Positions 14,895 to 22,754 of a DNA stretch of 64,000 nucleotides are shown one piece after another. Below the pieces are notes generated by a model. The model was not told the DNA's origin, ran no database searches, and saw nothing but the letters and a program-made list of their open reading frames with translations. The stretch comes from Bacteroidota bacterium (lineage in GTDB: Bacteria > Bacteroidota > Bacteroidia > Cytophagales > Cyclobacteriaceae), in assembly GCA_023417065.1 (NCBI GenBank), contig JAEZGH010000057.1, positions 248,001 to 312,000 on the forward strand, given 5' to 3'. Each line of letters starts with the position of its first letter. Position 1 is the first letter of the stretch. Both the position numbers and the translations under genes were made by a program.

Positions 14895-16753
14895 TTTCCG
14901 AGGTATATTGATAGTACAGATATGTCTGCTGGCGATACGCCACTGATGCGTGTTGCCTGGCCGAGTGTTTCCGGGCGGATGCGTTTCAGTTTTTCCCGGG
15001 CTTCGGACGAGAGTGCCTTTACTCGGTCGTAGTCGAAGTCGTTCTTGATATAGAATGTATCAAGTGATCCGATTTTCTCGGCGAGCTTTTGTTCGCGGTC
15101 TATGTAGCTTTCGTATTTGATCTGAATTTCGGCTTGCTCCCGTTCGTCGCTGGAGTATTGGTTTAATTCCGCTTCGATGTTAGGGTGAAGTTTCATCAGC
15201 TCATTCATACCGATTTCCGGTCGTTTTATTAAGTGTGAGAGTTGTGTCTTCTCCCGAATCGGTGAAGTATCCAACTCAGCGAGTTTGGTATTCACTTGGT
15301 CAGGATCGACGCGTTGTTTTGACATCCACTTTAGAAGACTTTCGATGGCCGTTTTCTTCTGATTGAGCGTTTCCATTCTTTCCTCGGAAGCGAGTCCGAT
15401 CTTATGACCTGTGGGAGTTAGCCTGAGGTCGGCGTTGTCCTGGCGGAGTAGAATTCGGTACTCGGCGCGTGATGTAAACATTCGGTACGGTTCCTGTGTG
15501 CCCTTGTTCACAAGGTCGTCAATAAGGACTCCGATATAGGCGTCGCTTCTTTTGAGAACGAGAGGTTCTTTGCCGTGAGCTTTATTGTGTGCGTTTATCC
15601 CGGCCATGAGGCCCTGGCATGCGGCTTCCTCATATCCAGTCGTGCCATTGATCTGGCCTGCGAAGAAGAGATTCTTTAGTGGTTGCGTTTCCAGTGATGG
15701 TTTGAGCTGAGTTGGTGGGAAGAAGTCATATTCGATTGCGTAGCCTGGGCGGAACATCTTAGCGTTTTCGAATCCGGGTATTTTGGTGAGGGCGCGGTAT
15801 TGAATATCCTCAGGGAGTGAGGTTGAGAATCCGTTGACGTAGATTTCTATCGTATTCCATCCTTCGGGTTCTACGAAGATTTGATGGCGGTCGCGTTCTG
15901 CGAAGCGATTAATTTTGTCTTCAATTGAAGGGCAGTAGCGTGGTCCGAGGCCTTTGATGCGGCCCTGGAACATGGGGGATCGATCGAATCCCTTTTGAAG
16001 TTCCTGATGGACATCCTCGTTAGTATATGTTATCCAGCAGCTGCGTTGTTCCGTTAGAGGTTGAGTGTTGGAGTAAGAGAATTTGCCTGGTTGGTCATCA
16101 CCGGGTTGTTCCTCCATGCGGGAATAGTCCAGGGATCGGCCATCGATACGGGGTGGAGTCCCTGTTTTCATACGGCCTGCTTCGAATCCGAGTTTTACGA
16201 GTTGTTCTGTGAGGCCAGTTGCAGCGCCTTCTCCTGTTCGCCCGCCACCGAAGTTCTTTTCACCGATATGGATCTTGCCATTCAGGAACGTGCCGTTGGT
16301 TAGGACCACCGTTTTCGCTCTGATTTCGAGGCCGAGATTGGTGCGTATGCCGTATACCTCATCCCCACTTACAAGTATTTCACGTGCCATTTCCTGCCAG
16401 AAGTCGACATTGGGCGTTTGTTCGAGTATTGTGCGCCATTCCTCAGAGAATCTCATGCGGTCGTTTTGAGTTCTGGGGGACCACATTGCAGGGCCTTTTG
16501 AGCGGTTAAGCATGCGAAACTGGATCATAGAGCGATCCGATACAATACCAGATGCGCCGCCGAGAGCATCTATTTCCCGAACAATTTGACCCTTTGCCAC
16601 ACCGCCCATTGCCGGATTACATGACATCTGGGCAATGGTATTCATATTCATCGTTACAAGGAGAACCCTTGATCCCATTCGTGCGGCTGCATGGGCTGCT
16701 TCACAGCCGGCATGCCCCGCTCCTACCACTATTACATCGTACGTCTGAAACAT
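14891..16753 (-). CDS. mnmG: tRNA uridine-5-carboxymethylaminomethyl modification enzyme MnmG
   Basis: A 620-residue FAD protein that, with MnmE, installs the carboxymethylaminomethyl group on U34 of certain tRNAs. The FAD-binding GAGHAGCEAA is at 11-20; CNPAMGGVAKGQ, TGTPPRIDGR, GLGPRYCPSIEDK and GTTGYEEAACQGL are all typical of the GidA family. Length is standard. In many bacteria gidA lies next to the chromosome origin or the parAB genes; no parAB is visible here, but two parS-like sites lie just upstream. It heads an operon with a methyltransferase and a lipoprotein. Confidence 0.96.
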   Translation of the reverse strand: MFQTYDVIVVGAGHAGCEAAHAAARMGSRVLLVTMNMNTIAQMSCNPAMGGVAKGQIVREIDALGGASGIVSDRSMIQFRMLNRSKGPAMWSPRTQNDRMRFSEEWRTILEQTPNVDFWQEMAREILVSGDEVYGIRTNLGLEIRAKTVVLTNGTFLNGKIHIGEKNFGGGRTGEGAATGLTEQLVKLGFEAGRMKTGTPPRIDGRSLDYSRMEEQPGDDQPGKFSYSNTQPLTEQRSCWITYTNEDVHQELQKGFDRSPMFQGRIKGLGPRYCPSIEDKINRFAERDRHQIFVEPEGWNTIEIYVNGFSTSLPEDIQYRALTKIPGFENAKMFRPGYAIEYDFFPPTQLKPSLETQPLKNLFFAGQINGTTGYEEAACQGLMAGINAHNKAHGKEPLVLKRSDAYIGVLIDDLVNKGTQEPYRMFTSRAEYRILLRQDNADLRLTPTGHKIGLASEERMETLNQKKTAIESLLKWMSKQRVDPDQVNTKLAELDTSPIREKTQLSHLIKRPEIGMNELMKLHPNIEAELNQYSSDEREQAEIQIKYESYIDREQKLAEKIGSLDTFYIKNDFDYDRVKALSSEAREKLKRIRPETLGQATRISGVSPADISVLSIYLGK

Positions 16754-16839
16754 ATGCTCTTAAAAAGATTGCTAATTGAAAAAAGTTGCAAAAGACCGAC
16801 GAAAGTTGCCCACAAAAATTTTCCACGTTTCCACATTAA

Positions 16840-16855
16840 CGTTCCACGTGGAACA
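16840..16855. promoter_or_regulatory. parS-like palindrome, copy 1
   Basis: The core GTTCCACGTGGAAC (16841-16854) is a perfect 14-base palindrome; with flanks it matches the parS consensus TGTTNCACGTGNAACA with one mismatch at the first base. It lies between mnmG and ybeY. Confidence 0.65.
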
Positions 16856-16882
16856 TAAGTGGTCATTGAAGCGGGCATCCTG

Positions 16883-17320
16883 TTATGTTCCACGTGGAAC
16901 ATTCCTAAGTTCTAAGCATGCGTCTTCTTTTTCACGCATAGCCTTTTTATCCTCGGGCCTCTTGTCCTTGTATCCCATCAAATGCAGAACTCCGTGAATC
17001 ATTACCCGGTGGAGCTCGTCTTCAAATGGCAGTAGCAAATTTGCTGCGTTTTCCTTGATTCGGTCAACGCTTATGAAGATATCTCCTTCAATGACTCCTT
17101 CTTCCTCGGAATTGTCAAAGGTTATGATGTCAGTGTAGGTATCATGGTCGAGGAAGTCAACATTGATTTCCAGTAAACCATCGTCGTCACAAAAGATAAA
17201 ATTGAGGTCCCCCGGGACGAATCCTTCCTTGTTGATTACGTCCTTAATCCAGCGGGTAACTTTTAACGGGCGGGGAATGGAGAAGTCTATCGACTCAGAA
17301 AAGAAGCGAATTCGGGCCAT
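16883..17320 (-). CDS. ybeY: Endoribonuclease YbeY (16S rRNA maturation)
   Basis: A 145-residue single-domain metalloprotein of the UPF0054 family, involved in 16S rRNA 3' processing and ribosome quality control. The metal motif reads HGVLHLMGYKD: His109 and His113 are kept but the usual third histidine is Asp119. As far as I recall this GYKDK form is common in Bacteroidota, so the gene is probably functional. The C-terminal codons contain a parS-like palindrome, which fixes the final residues to NVPRGT. Its start overlaps the stop of the upstream ATPase gene by one base, so the two are coupled. Confidence 0.9.
   Translation of the reverse strand: MARIRFFSESIDFSIPRPLKVTRWIKDVINKEGFVPGDLNFIFCDDDGLLEINVDFLDHDTYTDIITFDNSEEEGVIEGDIFISVDRIKENAANLLLPFEDELHRVMIHGVLHLMGYKDKRPEDKKAMREKEDACLELRNVPRGT
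16886..16901. promoter_or_regulatory. parS-like palindrome, copy 2, inside the end of ybeY
   Basis: TGTTCCACGTGGAACA is a perfect 16-base palindrome and an exact match to TGTTNCACGTGNAACA. Its centre is 46 bases from that of copy 1. It encodes the last residues of YbeY (NVPRGT). Confidence 0.7.
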
Positions 17321-17724
17321 CAGGCATTCATGTAGAAGCTGAGTTCCACGACGCGGCCTTGTTCCTTGAATTCTACCTCGTCTGAAAGATGCTTCATGAG
17401 GAAGATGCCACGGCCTCCAATTTTTTCGATGTTCTCTGGGGCTGTCGGGTCCGGCAGGTTTTGGTAGTCGAAGCCATTGCCTTCATCCTTGATGATGAAC
17501 TTTATCAGGCTTTCGTTCAATGAGAGGCTGAGAAGAACGTTCTTGCTCCGGTCATTTGCGTTGCCATGCTTGATGGCGTTGTTCACGGCTTCCGTCACAG
17601 CAATCATAATGTTCCCATAAATGTCGTCGTCCAATTCAAAACGTTCCTTCGCATTGTCTATAAAACTCTCAATCATGCGAATGTTCTCACTGATAGATGG
17701 AACCTGGATGCTAATCGTATTCAT
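17320..17724 (-). CDS. RsbW-like anti-sigma ATPase domain protein
   Basis: A 134-residue protein consisting of one HATPase_c_2 (GHKL) domain: N-box EAVNNAIKHGN (45-55), G1 box DEGNGFD and G2 box GGRGIFLMKHLSD. This is the fold of the serine/threonine kinases RsbW and SpoIIAB, which bind a sigma factor or phosphorylate an STAS-domain antagonist. No STAS protein or partner sigma factor is next to it, so its partner is elsewhere or it has another role. It is joined to ybeY by a one-base overlap. Confidence 0.85.
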   Translation of the reverse strand: MNTISIQVPSISENIRMIESFIDNAKERFELDDDIYGNIMIAVTEAVNNAIKHGNANDRSKNVLLSLSLNESLIKFIIKDEGNGFDYQNLPDPTAPENIEKIGGRGIFLMKHLSDEVEFKEQGRVVELSFYMNA

Positions 17725-17739
17725 TCCTGTGCCGGCTTT

Positions 17740-20700
17740 TTAGTTGCCCATTCTTTTAAAGTATTCGTTTACTTCCTTTTTATAATAAGGGTATAATTTC
17801 GGAGGAACTGTTTTCAGCAATTCTACTTCTTTTTCCTTTAGCCTCAAATATTCTTCAAATGCCTTCGGTATTTCTTTGTCATAGTCCTTCGCAGTCTCCC
17901 CTTTTCTCTCCTCATCCAAATCCTGCTCACGCATTGATTTCTCCGAATCCAAGAGCCGTGTCAGGATTTCACGCTGACGCTGAATCAGCCGATCCGTTAA
18001 CTGCTTGTTTACAAGTTCCATCTCGGTCTGCTCCATCTTTCCCGGAATCTGATCTCCAGGCTGCGAACCCTCTCCGTTATTCATTTGCTCCTGCATCTGC
18101 TGGAATGCCTGACGTATCCGCTCCTGCTCCGCCGCTAACTCGGCCAACTCCTCAGAAAGCTCCCTGCCTGACTTCCCACTGTTTTTCAGCTGCTCAATGC
18201 GCTCATTAAGTTGTTGCTGCAGCTGACTCAAACTGGGCTCCTTACCTTTCTGCTTGCTCTTCGATTTACCCATCGACGACTTTGCCTTAGCCATCATTTC
18301 CATCATCATCTCAAAATGGTCGTCAAGCATAAGCGCCAGGTTGTTCATCGATGTCATCGTGGCCTGCATCCCCGTGGCTGCCTGAGGACGACGGCGTTCT
18401 TTGTTCGCCTCAATTACCCGATCCAGGTGACTCTTCAACTCCCCTACCTCGCGCGTTACCACAGGACCGAGGAACGGATCCTTCTTCCCTAGCGCTAAAA
18501 GGCTGTCTTCCAATACTTTAACATCATCCTTGAGTTTGAATTGCTTTTGCGCGATGGTATTAAACTTCGGATCGTTCTGCGTCAACTCCCCGAATTGATT
18601 CATGAGCGACTCCTGATCAAATGACAACTTCACCAGGCCGTGAACGATATGTCGCAGACTCTCAAGATTCTGCATGTCGATTTCCATGGAGGTTCCACTC
18701 TGCGAGCTCTCCATCTTTTCCTTCATCTCCTTCATCTGCTGAAGCGCCTTCTGCTGTGACTCTTTCGATTCGGATGCATTATTCTGTTCAAGATTCTCCT
18801 TGCTGTCCTGCTGGTTTTCCAGAATCTCCTGGCGCTGTTCCTCAGACGGTAACTCGGGGCTATTGTGCAATTCTTCACCAAGTTTTTCCAGTTCTTTGAG
18901 CTGCTCGCTATTTTCCTTTACGTCCTGCATCAGCTCCTCCTGCTCCTTCGCCAGTTCATCAAACTTCTCCTTATTCTCACCCGATGAATCTTTGTTCTTA
19001 TCGTTTTTAGACTTCCGGTCGGACTTCTGCTCCAACTGCTCAGTTTTCTCAAGAATTTCCTGCTGCTTCTCAATTTGCTTTTCGAGCTTCTTGATCGACT
19101 GGTCCATCTGGTAATCGAATTTCGCCTGCTTCAATAATTCATGAATCCGCTCCAGCTCCTTTTCCAGGTTCGCCGAATTTTGATTCAGCTTGTTCAGAAT
19201 CTTCTGAATATCATTGACATCCGTATTTTCACGCAGTAATTTCTGCAACTCGTCAAACAGGCGCTTCGTTTCTTCATCAAGCAGCTCATCCATGAGCTTC
19301 TGGATTTGCTCGGCCTTTTCCTTAATGCGCTGGTCCTGTTCAGTGAAGGTTTCCTTCTTCTGTTCGAGTAATTTGTTTTCCTTCTTAAGATCTTCAATCA
19401 TCTTGTTCAACTCCTGCTTTTGCTGAAGCAGGTCTTCGAGCATCTTTTTGTCCTGCCAGTTCAGTGATTGCTTACCCTTTAATTTCTGGCTGACCTGTTC
19501 AATTTGTTCCTGCAGCTTGGAGGCCTTGCCAACGCTTTGATCGATTTTCTCCTGCGTCTGATTTTCAGATTTCCGGATCGCCGTCATCAGGTCATCTTCC
19601 GTCGGAACGAGGAATGCATAGGTTGACGACCGGGTGGACTTGCGACCGTTTACTTCGTCATTATCCCAAACCTGCAGGTAATATTCGAGCTGCTGACCTG
19701 GCTTGAGGGCCAGAGAATCAACTCCCCAGTTAAAGAAGAAATTCTGTTCCGTTTGATTCCTGTTGATTTGTATCGGAATAGCTTTCGAGGCGACTGGTTT
19801 CCCATTGGCATCACTGATCCGGTAATGAAGAGAAAGTGCACTAACACCGTAGTCGTCCCGGATCATTCCACCAAGGAGGACGCGCTGATACAATACTGTG
19901 TCCTTCAGGTTGTTAACAGTGATTTCTGGATGCTGGTCCTTGATTACCCTTACGGTATAATGAATCCGTTCCTTGTTCTCGCTGTTGGCGTTTCTCATTC
20001 TAACCTCGTACCAATCGGGATCAAAAAGTGTCCGTTTGTAGGTAAACAGTTGACCATCAACCTTTTGGGAATTAACAGCCGCGCTGTCCGACTCGAAACG
20101 AATACTCACCTGGTCGGCATGCAGTGCTTTGATCCGCCAGTTCACGACGGTGCCTTCGGGAACTTCCAGATTTCCCATGTTCTGCAACTGCTCGTTTTTC
20201 CGCCCGACATATCGTGGATAGCTCAACTCTACCGAGAATTGGCTCAACTCGGGCCGGTTGATCATCGTCACCTTGTAGGGATCCGAGAAAAATCCGGCGG
20301 CCTCGATCTGGAAGGTCAAAGGGTTTTGAAGTTTCTCAAATGTATAGGCAAACTGTCCAGCAGCGTTCGGCTGAAGTTTTAGTCGGAGGTTGCCGGTATT
20401 CAGGTATGCCGTCTTTGGAACAGCGCTCCCATCAAGTGAGAAAGTGACGGTAAAGTCTTCGTTATAAAATGCGGTGAGGTTTGTATTTTGAAGGTTGAAC
20501 TGGAAAGGCGCCTGGGGAGAATACTCGCGGTTGAAAAAAATGATCCGTTCCGCACTTTGCGTCAGGATTTGTTTATTGAACAGGAAGATTACGAGGACAA
20601 CCGCCACCGGGATCAGCAGGTACTTAAGGTATCTGCGATTCTGTTTGAGGTCGATGACACTTTCAAAACTTAGGGGTTCGAAATCACGTGTCTTCTGAAG

Positions 20701-21078
20701 CAGACTTGCTACGGCGAGAGAGTTATCCGATGATTTAAGCTGGACGTAGTTTAGGAGCCGGTCTCTGACGGAAGGCATATATTGCCCAATAAGCCGCGCA
20801 CTTTGTTCTTCTGTCAGGCCCCGGTTGGCCAGCCACCAGCCCAACGGTTCTTTGAGGAATTTGAACAGACAGTATGCGGCGACGGCGAAGAACGTAAAGA
20901 AGGCAATAAACCGGGCCCATGGACCGAGCCAAAGGTTGTATTCTATAACAGCGGCAACCAGAAAGTAGACGGTGAGAATCGCCAGGGATAGTATCAATCC
21001 CCGGATCGACATATCGAGATAATACTTCTTCTTGAAAGATTTTATCTTCGAATGTATCCGTTCAGCTCCTGAATTCAT
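17740..21078 (-). CDS. DUF4175 family protein, large membrane-anchored coiled coil
   Basis: A 1112-residue protein. Hydrophobic segments at about 28-48, 58-78 and 150-168 anchor the N-terminus. A beta-rich part follows (about 190-500), then a very long Gln/Glu/Lys-rich coiled coil (about 540-850) and a helical Met/Gln/Glu-rich C-terminus ending in YYKKEVNEYFKRMGN. This is the DUF4175 plan found in Bacteroidota. Function is unknown; the topology suggests a periplasmic structural or secretion-linked role, which is inference. It lies 15 bases upstream of the ATPase gene in the same direction. Confidence 0.85.
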   Translation of the reverse strand: MNSGAERIHSKIKSFKKKYYLDMSIRGLILSLAILTVYFLVAAVIEYNLWLGPWARFIAFFTFFAVAAYCLFKFLKEPLGWWLANRGLTEEQSARLIGQYMPSVRDRLLNYVQLKSSDNSLAVASLLQKTRDFEPLSFESVIDLKQNRRYLKYLLIPVAVVLVIFLFNKQILTQSAERIIFFNREYSPQAPFQFNLQNTNLTAFYNEDFTVTFSLDGSAVPKTAYLNTGNLRLKLQPNAAGQFAYTFEKLQNPLTFQIEAAGFFSDPYKVTMINRPELSQFSVELSYPRYVGRKNEQLQNMGNLEVPEGTVVNWRIKALHADQVSIRFESDSAAVNSQKVDGQLFTYKRTLFDPDWYEVRMRNANSENKERIHYTVRVIKDQHPEITVNNLKDTVLYQRVLLGGMIRDDYGVSALSLHYRISDANGKPVASKAIPIQINRNQTEQNFFFNWGVDSLALKPGQQLEYYLQVWDNDEVNGRKSTRSSTYAFLVPTEDDLMTAIRKSENQTQEKIDQSVGKASKLQEQIEQVSQKLKGKQSLNWQDKKMLEDLLQQKQELNKMIEDLKKENKLLEQKKETFTEQDQRIKEKAEQIQKLMDELLDEETKRLFDELQKLLRENTDVNDIQKILNKLNQNSANLEKELERIHELLKQAKFDYQMDQSIKKLEKQIEKQQEILEKTEQLEQKSDRKSKNDKNKDSSGENKEKFDELAKEQEELMQDVKENSEQLKELEKLGEELHNSPELPSEEQRQEILENQQDSKENLEQNNASESKESQQKALQQMKEMKEKMESSQSGTSMEIDMQNLESLRHIVHGLVKLSFDQESLMNQFGELTQNDPKFNTIAQKQFKLKDDVKVLEDSLLALGKKDPFLGPVVTREVGELKSHLDRVIEANKERRRPQAATGMQATMTSMNNLALMLDDHFEMMMEMMAKAKSSMGKSKSKQKGKEPSLSQLQQQLNERIEQLKNSGKSGRELSEELAELAAEQERIRQAFQQMQEQMNNGEGSQPGDQIPGKMEQTEMELVNKQLTDRLIQRQREILTRLLDSEKSMREQDLDEERKGETAKDYDKEIPKAFEEYLRLKEKEVELLKTVPPKLYPYYKKEVNEYFKRMGN

Positions 21079-21192
21079 AAACCCTGAAATTTGGTAAGTC
21101 GCCTCTCTTCAGATGAAGATAACTAAGTTACGTTATTAAGTCATTGTATTCCACTCCAATCTGTTCGGAAGGCTGATCCGCGTTTTAAGAAA

Positions 21193-21582
21193 TCAACTTT
21201 CAGGATGGGAGGGATACAATTCCGGGCCGATCCAATTATATTCCTTTTCAAAATATTCAATCACGTGCCACTTGAGGAATTTTTCCTGTTCGAGCAAGTC
21301 GAAATGAGGAGTCTTCTGGATCAGCTCCCAGTGCGGCCAGCCATCAGCATCAAGTCCAACGAGCCGGTAGTATCCCGACAAACTCAGAACTTTACAGATG
21401 CCGATGTGCATGAGATCCTGTTTTTCTTCCTTTGAAAAAACGCGGTTTCCTTTGCCCAACTCCTGAACGCCGATGAGAAACAGAATACTGTTCAAGTCTT
21501 TTGGACGTTTGCCGATCATGCGGCCAACGTCTGAAAGAAGCGCCGCCCACGTACGTGCCAGGTCAAGATCTTTCTTATACAT
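21193..21582 (-). CDS. Conserved hypothetical protein
   Basis: A 129-residue soluble protein if started at ATG 21582 (MYKKDLDLAR), chosen because an earlier ATG at 21606 would overlap the upstream gene by 32 bases while this one overlaps by 8. It is rich in Trp and Tyr near the C-terminus (WPHWELIQKTPHFD, EKEYNWIGPELYP) and has no signal peptide. I do not recognise a family. The tight overlap with the AhpD-like gene suggests joint function. Confidence 0.75.
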   Translation of the reverse strand: MYKKDLDLARTWAALLSDVGRMIGKRPKDLNSILFLIGVQELGKGNRVFSKEEKQDLMHIGICKVLSLSGYYRLVGLDADGWPHWELIQKTPHFDLLEQEKFLKWHVIEYFEKEYNWIGPELYPSHPES

Positions 21583-21916
21583 TCGACAGTTCCTCCCAAA
21601 ATTCAAATGCTCTTCTCAGGTGTGGGATTACAATCGTTCCCCCGATGAGTGTCGCTATTCCCATTGCTTCATTAACCTCTTCGGTGGTTAATCCTACGTC
21701 CTTGCATTTTCCCAGGTGATAACGAACACAGTCATCACAACGCAGAACGAGGCTGCAGGTTAGGCCAATCAGTTCTTTCGACTTGACGTCGAGAGCACCT
21801 TCGGCGTATGCGTTGGTGTCGAGGTTAAAAATTCGTTTGATTATCAGACTGTCTGAAGCCAGAATTTTCTCGTTCATTTTGGAACGATACTCATTGAAGT
21901 CGTTTACAATTCCCAT
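21575..21916 (-). CDS. Carboxymuconolactone decarboxylase family protein (AhpD-like)
   Basis: A 113-residue protein with the CMD/AhpD core LVLRCDDCVRYHLGKCKDVG: Cys60, Cys63 and His67 form the CxxC...H motif typical of AhpD-type alkylhydroperoxidase proteins, which are peroxidase or thiol-redox proteins. The length agrees. It overlaps the downstream hypothetical gene by 8 bases. Whether it has peroxidase activity is not shown by the sequence. Confidence 0.88.
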   Translation of the reverse strand: MGIVNDFNEYRSKMNEKILASDSLIIKRIFNLDTNAYAEGALDVKSKELIGLTCSLVLRCDDCVRYHLGKCKDVGLTTEEVNEAMGIATLIGGTIVIPHLRRAFEFWEELSNV

Positions 21917-21947
21917 AGTACTATGAAGGTGGAACAGGTTGTTTTTG

Positions 21948-21976
21948 TTCCGTAGCCCTGAATTTATCTATCTTTA
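21948..21976 (+). promoter_or_regulatory. Possible comF promoter (TTG, 21 bases, TATCTTTA)
   Basis: TATCTTTA (21969-21976) matches 7 of 8 positions of the Bacteroidota -7 box TAnnTTTG, with an upstream TTG about 21 bases away. It lies 30 bases before the comF start. Confidence 0.35.
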
Positions 21977-22006
21977 TTTGATTTCACCAAAGTCTTAACC
22001 CGTTGT

Positions 22007-22708
22007 ATGATATCGTTAACTTTTGGTGATGTGGTCAACGACTTCATCCATCTTTTTTACCCCGATTGTTGCTCGGCCTGCTCTGCAGCGCTGGTCAAAG
22101 GCGAACGGATTATTTGTACGGAATGCCTGATTTCGCTGCCTCAAACCAACTACCACCTTGAGCCTGAAAACTTACTTCGGCGGAGGCTGGAAGGGAGGCT
22201 TCCTGTAACAGATGTGTTGGCGTTTCTGAAGTTCACAAAAAATGGAAAGATTCAGCGTCTGCTTCACAACCTGAAGTATCGGCGCCAACCTGAAATCGGC
22301 ATCGCCCTTGGCAAGTTGTACGGCCACAGACTACGAGACGCTGGGGTAAAACTTGGTGCGGATATGCTCGTTCCTGTTCCTCTGCACGCTTCGCGACTTC
22401 GCAAGCGCGGATATAATCAGAGTGGGAAATTTGCAGAAGGCCTGTCTGAGGTTCTTGGGATTCCCGTCCGTGAAGAAGTACTTCTCCGTAAAACGCGAAC
22501 CGATACTCAGACACGCAAAAACAAATTGCGTCGATGGGAGAATGTGTCGGAGGTTTTTGCTGTTGCGGACGAAGCAGCGATTAAGGGACGGCACATCCTC
22601 ATCGCGGATGATGTGATTACTACCGGGGCGACCGTCGAAGCGTGTGGACAGGTCCTGCTGGCAAGCGGTGCGGAAAAGGTCAGCATTGTATGTATTGCAG
22701 AAGCATAA
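22007..22708 (+). CDS. comF: ComF-family phosphoribosyltransferase-like protein
   Basis: A 233-residue protein with an N-terminal zinc ribbon (Cys21, Cys22, Cys25, Cys37, Cys40) and a type I phosphoribosyltransferase domain ending in the PRPP loop ILIADDVITTGAT at 197-209. ComF proteins support DNA uptake in naturally competent bacteria and may act in DNA repair or recombination elsewhere. The central VPVPLHASRLRKRGYNQS is typical of the family. It is a single-gene unit closed by a strong terminator. Confidence 0.92.
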   Translation: MISLTFGDVVNDFIHLFYPDCCSACSAALVKGERIICTECLISLPQTNYHLEPENLLRRRLEGRLPVTDVLAFLKFTKNGKIQRLLHNLKYRRQPEIGIALGKLYGHRLRDAGVKLGADMLVPVPLHASRLRKRGYNQSGKFAEGLSEVLGIPVREEVLLRKTRTDTQTRKNKLRRWENVSEVFAVADEAAIKGRHILIADDVITTGATVEACGQVLLASGAEKVSIVCIAEA

Positions 22709-22710
22709 AA

Positions 22711-22735
22711 AAACCCCGGTGACTAGCCGGGGTTT
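22711..22735. terminator. Bidirectional terminator between comF and gldJ
   Basis: Stem AAACCCCGG / CCGGGGTTT with loop TGACTAG, flanked by A on one side and T on the other; it sits between convergent genes. Confidence 0.9.
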
Positions 22736-22754
22736 CTTTAAGTGTTTTATGTGC

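Noticed and set aside
19753..20382. 209-codon plus-strand frame inside the DUF4175 gene
   Set aside because: Opposite strand of a long coding region; no signal or motif.
20655..20675. GTTCGAAATC as a possible tRNA T-loop
   Set aside because: It lies inside the DUF4175 coding frame and no acceptor or anticodon arm can be folded around it. Similar hits at 27211 and 33143 are also coding.
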